A DNA stretch of 64,000 bases from CALBPI01 sp038524795 (GTDB taxonomy: Bacteria > Pseudomonadota > Gammaproteobacteria > Steroidobacterales > Woeseiaceae): NCBI GenBank assembly GCA_038524795.1, contig JBCBIJ010000007.1, positions 1 through 64,000 on the forward strand, given 5' to 3'. The notes under the pieces are model-generated. The model made no database searches. It worked only from the letters and a program-made list of their open reading frames with translations, and was not told the origin of the DNA. Below are positions 33,858 to 42,044 of the stretch, piece after piece. The number at the start of each line of letters is the position of its first letter. Positions within the stretch are counted from its first letter, which is position 1. A program made the position numbers and the translations under genes.

Positions 33858-34727
33858 ATGGCAACTGCAGATCCATCCAAATACTACGTACCGCACGGCA
33901 GCCACTGGCCTGTCGTCGGCGCCATCGGCCTGTTGCTGACCATGGCCGGCGTGTCGGCCTGGCTTAACGGCAGTACGTTCGGCATGTGGACCTTCTATGC
34001 GGGCCTCGGTGTCGTCGTATTCATGATGTTCGGCTGGTTCGGTAACGTCATCGACGAGAGCGAGGGCGGCATTTACTCGCCTCAGGTCGATGTCTCCTTC
34101 CGCATGGGGATGAGCTGGTTCATCTTCTCGGAAGTCATGTTCTTTGCGGCGTTTTTCGGCGCGTTGTTCTACGCCCGCACCTACGCCCTGCCGTGGCTCG
34201 ACGGTGGCAGCAACAACTTCTTTACGAATTCGCTGCTCTGGACCGGGTTCGAGTCGTCGTGGCCGAGTAACGGTCCGTCGGGCATCGGCGGTACCTTCCA
34301 AAGCATGGGCCCGCTCGGTCTGCCGCTGATCAACACGCTGATTCTGATCAGCTCGAGCGTCACGATCACGATCGCGCACCACGCGCTGGTCGCCGACAAA
34401 CGCAACATCGTGAAGTTCTGGCTCGCCGCGACCTTCCTGCTCGGTTTCATCTTCGTCTACCTGCAGGCGGTCGAGTACATCCATGCCTACAAGGAACTGA
34501 ACCTGACGCTTGAGACGGGTATCTACGGATCCACGTTCTTCATGCTCACGGGTTTCCACGGCATGCATGTGTCTATCGGTGCGCTGATGCTGTTCATCGT
34601 GTGGATTCGCATCATGCGCGGGCACTTCACGGCAAAGCATCACTTCGCGTTTGAAGCATCGGCCTGGTACTGGCATTTTGTCGATGTCGTCTGGCTAGGC
34701 CTCTACATCTTCGTGTACTGGCTCTAA
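33858..34727 (+). CDS. coxC: Cytochrome c oxidase subunit III
   Basis: A 289-residue, seven-helix subunit that stabilises proton pumping and turnover of aa3 oxidases. Recognisable blocks are YYVPHGSHWPVVGAIGL at the start, SFRMGMSWFIFSEVMFF, TGFHGMHVSIGALMLF, and the C-terminal FEASAWYWHFVDVVWLGLYI. The insertion between helices 3 and 4 (about residues 110-160) is the longer gammaproteobacterial form. Last subunit gene; a strong bidirectional terminator follows. Confidence 0.97.
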   Translation: MATADPSKYYVPHGSHWPVVGAIGLLLTMAGVSAWLNGSTFGMWTFYAGLGVVVFMMFGWFGNVIDESEGGIYSPQVDVSFRMGMSWFIFSEVMFFAAFFGALFYARTYALPWLDGGSNNFFTNSLLWTGFESSWPSNGPSGIGGTFQSMGPLGLPLINTLILISSSVTITIAHHALVADKRNIVKFWLAATFLLGFIFVYLQAVEYIHAYKELNLTLETGIYGSTFFMLTGFHGMHVSIGALMLFIVWIRIMRGHFTAKHHFAFEASAWYWHFVDVVWLGLYIFVYWL

Positions 34728-34743
34728 GCAACGTTGCAAACAC

Positions 34744-34788
34744 AAAAAAAGGGCCCGGTGCTCGCCTGCACCGGGCCCTTTTCTTTTT
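34744..34788. terminator. Bidirectional terminator after coxC
   Basis: AAGGGCCCGGTGC (34749-34761) and GCACCGGGCCCTT (34768-34780) form a perfect 13-bp stem with a 6-nt loop. A7 lies on the left and TTTTCTTTTT on the right. It serves coxC on the plus strand and the convergent small gene at 34804 on the minus strand. Confidence 0.93.
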
Positions 34789-34803
34789 CAACGCAGAGCC
34801 GCT

Positions 34804-34998
34804 TTAGAGCGCGCCAGGTTCCACCCAACCCATCATGGCGGCAAGCACCAACGCACCGAGCAATGCGACCGACAACCCGACACGCCAGGTCAGCGCACGC
34901 GCAAGCTTGCCCGAGTCATCGCCCCGGGAGAGATGCCGGAAGCCCGACGCCAGCGAAACGATGATGGCCACGAGCAATAAAATGATGATGATGCGCAT
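34804..34998 (-). CDS. DUF2909-type twin-transmembrane protein
   Basis: A 64-residue protein with two membrane helices: MRIIIILLLVAIIVSLASGF and GLSVALLGALVLAAMMGW. A short basic loop containing FRHLSRGDD and KLARALTWRV separates them. It matches the small DUF2909/twin-transmembrane family that is found, usually in this inverted orientation, between coxC and the SURF1 gene in gammaproteobacteria. Function unknown; its location suggests oxidase assembly. ATG 34998 is used, with a TATAAT (minus strand, 35027-35032) about 29 bases upstream. Confidence 0.85.
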   Translation of the reverse strand: MRIIIILLLVAIIVSLASGFRHLSRGDDSGKLARALTWRVGLSVALLGALVLAAMMGWVEPGAL

Positions 34999-35026
34999 AC
35001 GTGCAGTTTCCGAAAGCGAGCGCATA

Positions 35027-35032
35027 ATTATA
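35027..35032 (-). promoter_or_regulatory. Possible -10 element of the DUF2909 gene
   Basis: A perfect TATAAT on the minus strand lies in the 36-base divergent gap between the DUF2909 gene and the SURF1 gene. The corresponding -35 would fall inside the SURF1 reading frame and is weak. Confidence 0.4.
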
Positions 35033-35034
35033 CC

Positions 35035-35760
35035 GTGAGCAGCACCGCCAACCGCAGACCCGTTTGGGTTCCCGTCGCAGCCTATCTCGTCCTGATGCCC
35101 ACGATGCTTTGGCTCGGGTCTTGGCAGCTCGACAAGTCCGAACGCCAGGCCGAGCGCAATGCCGCCTTCGAAACGGCGGGAACCGCGGCCGTCCGCACGA
35201 TTTCAGAACTTGACCCCGCCGCACAGCAATTCGAGCGCGTGCGACTCACAGGACAATTTCGCGGCGATCGACAGGTGCTCATCGACAACATGGTGCGCGG
35301 CGGTCGCAACGGTTTCTTCGTGATCACGCCATTCGAGCTGGACGTCGGTGCGACACTGCTCGTGAATCGCGGCTGGATTCCGCAGACACCAACACGCGAA
35401 CCCATTGGCACACTGCAGATCGATGCGGGGCGCAGGCAGATTACAGGCCGCATCGGCGCGTTGCCCGTGGGCGGACTCAAACTCGGTGACGGCGATCCGG
35501 CTGGCGGCGCGTGGCCGCGGGTATTACAGTTCCCGACGATCGCGGCGATCGCAGCCCAGCTCGAGCAACCCCTGACAGACTGGGTGCTGCTTCTCGAGCC
35601 TGATGCCAGGGACGGATTTGAGCGCGACTGGCAACCCGGTGGTTTGTCCCCCGAGCGCCATTTGGGCTACGCCGTGCAGTGGTTTGCGATGGCGTTCGCA
35701 CTCACTGTGCTGGCCGCGATCGTGGCCTGGAAACGTCCTGGAGCACAACGAGAACCATGA
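35035..35760 (+). CDS. SURF1 family cytochrome oxidase biogenesis protein
   Basis: A 241-residue inner-membrane protein with an N-terminal and a C-terminal helix flanking a periplasmic domain. This is the SURF1/Shy1 layout, implicated in heme a insertion into subunit I. Family features include LGSWQLDKSERQAERNA after the first helix, FERVRLTGQF, GFFVITPFELDVGATLLVNRGWIP, and PERHLGYAVQWFAMAFAL at the second helix. It starts at GTG 35035. The stop overlaps the next gene as ATGA. Confidence 0.93.
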   Translation: MSSTANRRPVWVPVAAYLVLMPTMLWLGSWQLDKSERQAERNAAFETAGTAAVRTISELDPAAQQFERVRLTGQFRGDRQVLIDNMVRGGRNGFFVITPFELDVGATLLVNRGWIPQTPTREPIGTLQIDAGRRQITGRIGALPVGGLKLGDGDPAGGAWPRVLQFPTIAAIAAQLEQPLTDWVLLLEPDARDGFERDWQPGGLSPERHLGYAVQWFAMAFALTVLAAIVAWKRPGAQREP

Positions 35761-36335
35761 ACACCGCCACTGAAGCCAACCGGCGCCGTGGCCGCCTGCA
35801 ACTGATCCTGCTCGCGCTCGTATTTTTCGGCCCACTGGCCGTTGCCATCGTCATGTACTTCACGGGCGGCACTGGCGATGGCGAAGGTGTCAATTACGGC
35901 AGCTTTCTGGAGCCCCCCATTTCCGTTGAACCGAAGTTGCACTTCGACTCTGGCCTGCGGGAGCGCTGGGCACTCATCGTCAAGCCTTCCGGAAATTGTG
36001 ACGAGGCCTGCGAACGCGCACTCATCGACGTCCGCCAGGTCCGTCTTGCCACGGGGCGCGAGATTGACCGGATCGAGCGGGCACTGCTGCTGACGGCCGA
36101 TGCGACGCTGGCCGAAGACACTGTTGTCGCGCACCCGGGCCTCGTCGTGCTCCGACCAGGCGCAGATGCGCCCACGGCAACGGCAATCACTGCGGCGCTA
36201 GCGGCACTGCCCGTAGGCCAGATCTACATCATGGACCCGATTGGCAATGTCATCCTGAGGTACCCCATGGCGCCGGAACGCAAGCGCTTGCTCGGCGACC
36301 TCAAGAAGCTGCTCAAGCTGTCGCGTATCGGCTGA
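35757..36335 (+). CDS. Membrane-anchored SCO-like protein of the cox cluster
   Basis: A 192-residue protein with one N-terminal helix (LQLILLALVFFGPLAVAIVMYF) and a periplasmic domain. The domain contains RWALIVKPSGNCDEACERAL, a C-x3-C pair placed as in thioredoxin-fold SCO copper proteins, and later QIYIMDPIGNVILRYP, which resembles the SCO C-terminal strand. The usual SCO histidine is not obvious. It overlaps the SURF1 stop, and an equivalent gene follows SURF1 in other gammaproteobacterial cox clusters. A copper or thiol role in oxidase assembly is an inference. Confidence 0.75.
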   Translation: MNTATEANRRRGRLQLILLALVFFGPLAVAIVMYFTGGTGDGEGVNYGSFLEPPISVEPKLHFDSGLRERWALIVKPSGNCDEACERALIDVRQVRLATGREIDRIERALLLTADATLAEDTVVAHPGLVVLRPGADAPTATAITAALAALPVGQIYIMDPIGNVILRYPMAPERKRLLGDLKKLLKLSRIG

Positions 36336-36346
36336 CTGAAACCGCG

Positions 36347-38452
36347 ATGGACCAGGCCGCACTCATCGAAGCGATCCGGACCCATCGCCCGCTTGCGCTG
36401 GTGCTGTTTGCGTTTGCGTTCAGCATCGGACTCACCTTCGAATGGCTGCTCTGGGATTCGAGCGTCAACGCGGCGCCCGTGACACTGAGTGCGGGCGTGC
36501 TTGAGGCCGTCCTGCTGGTCACGCGACGTTCGCAGTGGCTGACACTTATCGGTATCTCGCTTGTACTCCGCGCAACCTTCGTGGCGTTCGTGGCAGGCGC
36601 TGCGCCATTGTTTCCATTCCTTTTGAGCACCGCTGGTGTTATCACCGTCGCCGTGCTCGTCGGGCTTACGCCCTGGCTACTGGCACGGAAACAGGAAGCA
36701 GAAGTGCCGCCTTTTGAACTCGTGGCCACGACCGTAGCCCTCGCTCTCGCTGGCGCCGCCGCCATCGGGCTACTTCGTCTATTTATGATCGACAGCGCCA
36801 CGCCGATTTCCGAGGCGGCGATCACTAGCATGTCCCTGTTTCTGGGCCTCATCATGGCTGGACCGCCCATCGTTGTTCTCGGCCGACACACGCATGCACC
36901 GCGGCCCGCTTCTTTGCGCCGTGTGCTCGACATGTTCGCGTGTATCGTTGTCTTTGTCGCCGCAGGCGTATTCGCACTAGGACATTTTCCGGAAACTATC
37001 TGGCAGATACTCGGACCGTTCACTACAGCATGGCATTGGATCGCCTTAGTGCTAGGTATTCTCATGGCCATGCGGACGCATACGATCGGCGCCGCTTGGG
37101 TTATTGCACTTGTCGGACTGACGGGCACCGCGGCGTACTTCCTGAACCACGAATCTGCAATCGACGATGCGCTTAATTGGCAGACAAGCGCGCTTGGTAT
37201 GCTGCTCGTTTTGTTGGCGTGCCAAGCGCTCATCGGCAGTGTGCGCCGCGCCAATGATCAGCGCCGCGCACAAGAAGCCGTGTCGCACATCATGCTGGGG
37301 CGCGCGGAGCGCGGCGCCGACGACACGCTGGCGGTGGGCGACGAGTTTTCGCGGGCGCTTTCAGTCGTAGCCGAATTCAGCAACGCTGACCAAGCCAAAC
37401 TGTACTGGCTCGATAATGACAGCCGCAGTGTGGGAGTCGCGTACAGCTGGCCCGTTTCAGGTGGTGACGGAGCGCACGAGGAAACGGCATTGCGACCGCT
37501 TCGTGACATTCTCGGCCCCGTGTTGCTGGGCCGCATCGCCCAGCTCAGTACTACAGCCTCAAATGGCAAAGCCGTTGCCGAGGCCTTTCGGCAACTTGGA
37601 ACGTCGGAGATACAGGCGGCGCTACTGCAGCCCGTCGCGTTCGGCGGGCGCGTAGTGGGTTTCGCACTGCTTGGCAGTCGATTTGACACGCCGTTCCGCC
37701 GCATCGAGGTCGCACCGCTGCTAACGATGATCGCCGAGTTTTACGTCAGCGACCTGACGCGCGAACGAGCCCTGGAGTCCATTCGGAACTACCAGCAGCG
37801 TTTACGTGAGCTGGCCGCACGCACAGCGCAGGCTGAGGAACGCGTCCGCCGTGAAACCGCGGTAGAACTGCATGATGGTCTCATCCAGCGCCTGGCCGTT
37901 GCGCGCATGAAATTGGGCGAACTGCGACACCGCGCAGGTCACACCGGACCGGTTGTCGCAATCACCGACATCGTCGACGAGTCCCTGGCGGCATCGCGCG
38001 GCATCATCCACGATCTCAGCCCGTCGGTCGTTTACGAGCTGGGGCTGATTCCGGGTCTCGAAAAACTCGTCGACGACCAGAGAACCGAAGGGCGCTTTCG
38101 ACTCACGCTGCGCGAACATGGAGAAGGCAGTGCGCTCGAAGAGCCTTTGCGTGTCGGTATCTACCACGTCGTGCAAGAGCTCGTGGACAACAGTATCGAG
38201 CACTCAGGCGGCAGCCAGGTCTGGATCGACGTGTACTGGGAACAGGCCTCGCTCGACGCCGTGGTGGTCAGCGACAATGGTCGGAGTGACGCCTGGTGGC
38301 TGCGAGAAACCGCCGCTGACGAACCTTCCGGCCTCGGTTTGTTGTCGGCAAGCGAGCGGTTGCGTCCGATCGGCTACGACATCAAGTTTGAGCGACGACT
38401 GGGTGGTGGCACACGCGCCATCGTGTTCTGGTCGTCATCCGCAGAGGGTTGA
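36347..38452 (+). CDS. Membrane sensor histidine kinase (NarL-partner type)
   Basis: A 701-residue kinase. The N-terminal third has about eight membrane helices in a MASE1-like arrangement. A GAF-like region follows (about residues 330-470), then a coiled linker, and a HisKA_3 dimerisation domain with VELHDGLIQRLAVARMKLGEL (phosphoacceptor H509). The ATPase domain has QELVDNSIEHSGG and SGLGLLSASERLR; its N- and G-boxes look intact. It starts 11 bases after the SCO-like gene, so oxidase expression and this kinase may be linked. The signal is unknown. It is followed by its probable partner regulator 15 bases downstream. Confidence 0.9.
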   Translation: MDQAALIEAIRTHRPLALVLFAFAFSIGLTFEWLLWDSSVNAAPVTLSAGVLEAVLLVTRRSQWLTLIGISLVLRATFVAFVAGAAPLFPFLLSTAGVITVAVLVGLTPWLLARKQEAEVPPFELVATTVALALAGAAAIGLLRLFMIDSATPISEAAITSMSLFLGLIMAGPPIVVLGRHTHAPRPASLRRVLDMFACIVVFVAAGVFALGHFPETIWQILGPFTTAWHWIALVLGILMAMRTHTIGAAWVIALVGLTGTAAYFLNHESAIDDALNWQTSALGMLLVLLACQALIGSVRRANDQRRAQEAVSHIMLGRAERGADDTLAVGDEFSRALSVVAEFSNADQAKLYWLDNDSRSVGVAYSWPVSGGDGAHEETALRPLRDILGPVLLGRIAQLSTTASNGKAVAEAFRQLGTSEIQAALLQPVAFGGRVVGFALLGSRFDTPFRRIEVAPLLTMIAEFYVSDLTRERALESIRNYQQRLRELAARTAQAEERVRRETAVELHDGLIQRLAVARMKLGELRHRAGHTGPVVAITDIVDESLAASRGIIHDLSPSVVYELGLIPGLEKLVDDQRTEGRFRLTLREHGEGSALEEPLRVGIYHVVQELVDNSIEHSGGSQVWIDVYWEQASLDAVVVSDNGRSDAWWLRETAADEPSGLGLLSASERLRPIGYDIKFERRLGGGTRAIVFWSSSAEG

Positions 38453-38467
38453 TGGTATTTTGATCCG

Positions 38468-39109
38468 ATGACAACAAGGATCGTTATCGTTGACGACCAC
38501 CAGCTCGTACGCGACGGCCTCGAGTCGATGCTCAAGAGCCTGGACGGCAGCATCGACGTTATTGGCCACGGTGCCACGGGTCGCGAGGCCGTGCAGCTTG
38601 CCGCCGATCTTGCGCCGGACATCATGCTCATCGACGTCGCCATGCCAGGCGTAAATGGCATCGACGCCACCCGCGAGATTCTGGCCACCAACCCTGACAT
38701 TCGAATCGTGGCCGTGACCATGCACGCTGAGCGCTCATTCATTGCGGGTATGCTGCAGGCCGGCGCGAAGGGTTACATCCGCAAAGAATCGGCCTTCGAG
38801 GAAATCTCGGCCGCCATCGACGCCGTATTGCAGGGACGCACCTACCTCGGTGACGGCATCGCGGAGATCGCTGTCGCCAGCGACATCATGGACGATGACA
38901 ATGATCGCCCGGCGCTGTCCGACCGCGAAAAGGAAGTGTTGACGCTGCTCGCCGAAGGTATGAAGACGCGTCAAATCGCCAAGGCGCTGTTTGTAAGCGA
39001 GAAAACGGTGGAGACCCACCGCCGCCAAATTAGTCGCAAGCTGGACCTCTACAGCGTTGCCGAGCTCACCAAGTACGCAATCCGCAACGGGCTCACCTCA
39101 GTCGAATAA
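38468..39109 (+). CDS. NarL/LuxR-family response regulator
   Basis: A 213-residue two-domain regulator. The receiver has the acidic pair D9-D10 (IVIVDDHQLVRDGLES), the phosphoacceptor D56 in IMLIDVAMPGVNG, and the conserved lysine in GAKGYIRKES. The C-terminal GerE/LuxR helix-turn-helix is LSDREKEVLTLLAEGMKTRQ followed by FVSEKTVETHRRQ. Adjacent to the HisKA_3 kinase, it is almost certainly its partner. An inverted-repeat motif pair lies between this gene and the next (39162-39196) and could be a target of this regulator. Confidence 0.93.
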   Translation: MTTRIVIVDDHQLVRDGLESMLKSLDGSIDVIGHGATGREAVQLAADLAPDIMLIDVAMPGVNGIDATREILATNPDIRIVAVTMHAERSFIAGMLQAGAKGYIRKESAFEEISAAIDAVLQGRTYLGDGIAEIAVASDIMDDDNDRPALSDREKEVLTLLAEGMKTRQIAKALFVSEKTVETHRRQISRKLDLYSVAELTKYAIRNGLTSVE

Positions 39110-39161
39110 TGCGACCAAAACCGGACATTTGGACCAGATTGACTAAATTTTGACGCGAAAA

Positions 39162-39228
39162 TCAGGGTTTTCCCTGAGTCCGAATCCGGTTTTTCCCGAT
39201 GCCCAGCCTGGGGCGCGGTGCCTAGTAT
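39162..39228 (+). promoter_or_regulatory. Repeated GGTTTTCCC motifs and promoter before the receiver-like gene
   Basis: TCAGGG-TTTT-CCCTGA (39162-39177) is a perfect inverted repeat. A second related copy, CCGGTTTTTCCCG, lies at about 39186-39197, so the two GGTTTT(T)CCC cores are 21-22 bases apart, or two helical turns. Directly downstream are a weak -35 (TGCCCA, 39200-39205) and a -10 (TAGTAT, 39223-39228) with a 17-base spacer. This is the layout expected for an activator-dependent promoter. The nearest candidate regulator is the NarL-type protein just upstream. Confidence 0.5.
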
Positions 39229-39272
39229 CTTAGTGCCGGGATTCGAATGCCTATGGATGGGCCCCGATTTTC

Positions 39273-39276
39273 AGGA
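39273..39276 (+). promoter_or_regulatory. Ribosome binding site deciding the receiver-like gene start
   Basis: AGGA lies six bases before ATG 39283. The in-frame ATG at 39247 lacks such a site, so the shorter product is preferred. Confidence 0.5.
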
Positions 39277-39282
39277 CGAATC

Positions 39283-39687
39283 ATGGTGGACTGGGCAAGC
39301 GCACGCGATGTGAGGTGTGGGTCTCCTTCGGGAGACCGTCGTGACCGCAAACATGGAATTGTTTTGGTCGTGGCCCCGCACGAAGGCCTCTGTCGCATGC
39401 TCTCCCAGTTCGTCACGAACCTCGGGCACCAGGCGGTCGCTGCCACGGACGGCGGCGCTGCACTCCGCCTCGGCGGGCGGCACGACCCCGACCTGGTCAT
39501 CATCAGGGAAAACATGCCGGGCATGCGAGCAACGGACTTTATCGATGCCGGGCTGCAACGATTACTGGCGAGACGGATTCTGATCGTCGAACGACGCACC
39601 GCAGGCCAACGCCGCCGGTTGCCAACGATCGAGTTTCCGACGGACGCGGAACGTCTCGCAGACCAACTCCAGGGATGGTTGTACTAA
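39283..39687 (+). CDS. Degenerate receiver-domain protein
   Basis: A 134-residue stand-alone protein whose centre follows a response-regulator receiver fold: GIVLVVAPHEGLCRML (first strand and helix), AVAATDGGAALRL, HDPDLVIIRENMPGMRATDFI (third strand and loop), and RRILIVERRT. The residues needed for phosphotransfer are missing. The acidic pair is replaced by A-P, the phosphoacceptor position in DLVIIRENMPGM is Arg, and no conserved Lys is apparent. It resembles an atypical or pseudo-receiver. It is preceded by the repeated operator-like motif and a promoter and followed by its own terminator, so it is probably monocistronic. Function unknown. Confidence 0.75.
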   Translation: MVDWASARDVRCGSPSGDRRDRKHGIVLVVAPHEGLCRMLSQFVTNLGHQAVAATDGGAALRLGGRHDPDLVIIRENMPGMRATDFIDAGLQRLLARRILIVERRTAGQRRRLPTIEFPTDAERLADQLQGWLY

Positions 39688-39742
39688 AAAATCGGATTGC
39701 TGCTGATGCCTCTCTCCCACGATCGTCAGCAGCTGATTCCGT

Positions 39743-39767
39743 AGGCCCCCTCTGGGGGCCTTTTTTT
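39743..39767 (+). terminator. Rho-independent terminator
   Basis: AGGCCCCC-tct-GGGGGCCT (39743-39761) is a perfect 8-bp stem with a 3-nt loop and is followed by a run of seven T. It ends the receiver-like transcript before uvrD. Confidence 0.9.
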
Positions 39768-39858
39768 GGTCTCGGAGCAGCCGGGAAGACACTGGTCATC
39801 TGTTAAACTAGCGGCGACCGCGCGCATGATCCGCACCGCGCGCCAGCAAGCCGCACCC

Positions 39859-42033
39859 ATGGACGTAAGCCCCCTTCTTGAGGGCCTCAACGAGGCCCAA
39901 CGTACCGCCGTTACCGCACCACCCGGACCTGCGCTCGTCATCGCCGGCGCCGGCAGCGGCAAGACGCGCGTGCTCGTGCACCGGGCCGCGTGGCTCATGC
40001 AGGTCGAACACGTCTCGCCACAGAGTCTGCTGGCCGTCACCTTCACCAACAAAGCCGCCAGCGAGATGCGCAGCCGCATCGAGCAGCTACTGGGCATGCC
40101 CACACAGCATCTCTGGATCGGCACCTTTCACGGCCTCGCGCACCGGCTGCTGCGCCGACACTGGCGCGAGGCGAATTTGCCACAGAACTTCCAGATCATT
40201 GACTCAGCCGATCAGGACCGGCTCATCAAGCGGATGATCAAAGACTCTGGCAAGGGTGACAGCGAGTGGTCCCCGCGTGAGGTGAAGAGCTTCATCAATT
40301 CGAACAAAGACGAGGGGCTGCGACCGCAGCACATCGATGACGGCGGCGACCCGAGCAAGCGTCAGCTCATCGCGTTTTACGCCGACTACCAGGAAGCCTG
40401 CGAGCGCGCAGGCCTCGTCGATTTCGCCGAAATCCTGTTGCGCTCGCTTGAGACCTGGCGCGCGAATCCCGACCTGCTGGGTCACTATCAACGCCGCTTC
40501 CGGCACCTGCTCGTTGACGAGTTTCAGGACACCAACGCCATCCAGTACGCCTGGCTCAAGCTGCTCACCGAAGGTGGCGCGATTCCGTTTGCCGTTGGTG
40601 ATGATGACCAGTCGATCTACCGCTGGCGTGGCGCGAAAGTCGAGCACATTGGCAAGTACACGATCGATTTCCCAGACACGCTCGTCGTCAAACTGGAGCA
40701 GAACTACCGCTCGTCGGGAAACATCCTCAATGCCGCCAACGCGATCATCGACAACAACGGTGGTCGCATGGGCAAGAACCTCTGGACCGAGGATGGCGAG
40801 GGCGCACCCGTTCGACTCTACGCCGCCTACAACGAACGCGATGAAGCCGACTTCGTCGTCAATCGCATCAAGGACTGGGTCAACCAGGGGAATCGTCGTG
40901 ACGAGACTGCCGTCCTGTACCGCTCCAACGCACAGTCGCGTGCGCTCGAAGAAGCGCTGCTCAACGCACGCGTGCCTTACCGCGTTTACGGCGGCCTTCG
41001 GTTCTTCGAACGCGCCGAGATCAAGGACGTGCTTGCCTACCTTCGGCTGATCAGCAACCGCGCCGATGACGCGGCGTTTGAGCGCGTGGTCAACGTGCCC
41101 GCGCGCGGCATCGGCGCACGCTCAATCGAGGCCATTCGTGCCTACGCACGCGCCAACGCCTGCTCGCTGTGGCGCGCCGCGGGTGCGGTGGCCGCGGACC
41201 AGATGGCCGCTAGAGCCGCCAATGCCATCATGGGTTTCCTGAATCTCATCGAGGGTATGGCCGCCGAGACCAATACGCTCGACCTCCACGAGAAAGTCGA
41301 CCACGTCGTGCACGCGAGCGGTCTCATGGGCCATTACCGCAAAGAGGGCGAGGAGAAGTCCGCGACACGCATCGAGAACATGCAGGAACTCGTCTCGGCC
41401 GCGCGCGGCTTCGACCCTGACGTCGGTGACGAGGAGATGAACGAGCTCGATGCGTTCCTGGCCCACGCGGCACTGGAAGCCGGCGAAGGCCAGGCCGACG
41501 CCTGGGAAGACTGCGTGCAGCTTATGACGCTGCACTCGGCAAAAGGCCTCGAGTTTCCGCTCGTGTTCCTCTGCGGCATGGAAGACGGCCTGTTCCCGCA
41601 CCAGCGCTCCATCACGGATCCGGCCGGGCTCGAGGAAGAGCGGCGCCTGTGTTATGTCGGCTGCACACGCGCCATGCGCGAGCTCTACCTGACCTACGCC
41701 GAGCAGCGGCGACTGCATGGCATGGACAACTACGGCGTGCCGTCCCGCTTTATCAACGAAATCCCGAAGAGCCTGCTTGAGGAGATTCGGCCTCGTGCCC
41801 AGGTGTCGCGGCCCATGGCCTCACGGCCTGCGCGGGGCGGCGGTCACGCGGCGTTGCGCGACCCGGATGCGCCCACCGTGCAGCTCGGCCAGCCTGTGCG
41901 TCACGCGCGCTTCGGTGACGGCGTCATCCTCAACTGCGAAGGCTCGGGCGCGCATGCTCGGGTCCAGGTCAACTTCGAGGGCGCGGGCACCAAGTGGCTC
42001 GTCCTGAGCTATGCGAATCTCGAACTGATGTAG
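39859..42033 (+). CDS. uvrD: DNA helicase II UvrD
   Basis: Superfamily 1A 3'-5' helicase of nucleotide excision and mismatch repair. The 724-residue protein closely parallels E. coli UvrD (720): MDVSPLLEGLNEAQRTAV at the start, GAGSGKTRVL (Walker A), AVTFTNKAASEM, LLVDEFQDTNAIQ (motif II), GDDDQSIYRWRGA (motif III), LEQNYRS, VQLMTLHSAKGLEF, and EERRLCYVGCTRA. The C-terminal Tudor-like segment (GDGVILNCEG) is present. The frame is open upstream to 39766, overlapping the terminator, so ATG 39859 is chosen. Confidence 0.97.
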   Translation: MDVSPLLEGLNEAQRTAVTAPPGPALVIAGAGSGKTRVLVHRAAWLMQVEHVSPQSLLAVTFTNKAASEMRSRIEQLLGMPTQHLWIGTFHGLAHRLLRRHWREANLPQNFQIIDSADQDRLIKRMIKDSGKGDSEWSPREVKSFINSNKDEGLRPQHIDDGGDPSKRQLIAFYADYQEACERAGLVDFAEILLRSLETWRANPDLLGHYQRRFRHLLVDEFQDTNAIQYAWLKLLTEGGAIPFAVGDDDQSIYRWRGAKVEHIGKYTIDFPDTLVVKLEQNYRSSGNILNAANAIIDNNGGRMGKNLWTEDGEGAPVRLYAAYNERDEADFVVNRIKDWVNQGNRRDETAVLYRSNAQSRALEEALLNARVPYRVYGGLRFFERAEIKDVLAYLRLISNRADDAAFERVVNVPARGIGARSIEAIRAYARANACSLWRAAGAVAADQMAARAANAIMGFLNLIEGMAAETNTLDLHEKVDHVVHASGLMGHYRKEGEEKSATRIENMQELVSAARGFDPDVGDEEMNELDAFLAHAALEAGEGQADAWEDCVQLMTLHSAKGLEFPLVFLCGMEDGLFPHQRSITDPAGLEEERRLCYVGCTRAMRELYLTYAEQRRLHGMDNYGVPSRFINEIPKSLLEEIRPRAQVSRPMASRPARGGGHAALRDPDAPTVQLGQPVRHARFGDGVILNCEGSGAHARVQVNFEGAGTKWLVLSYANLELM

Positions 42034-42044
42034 AATTCGCGGCA

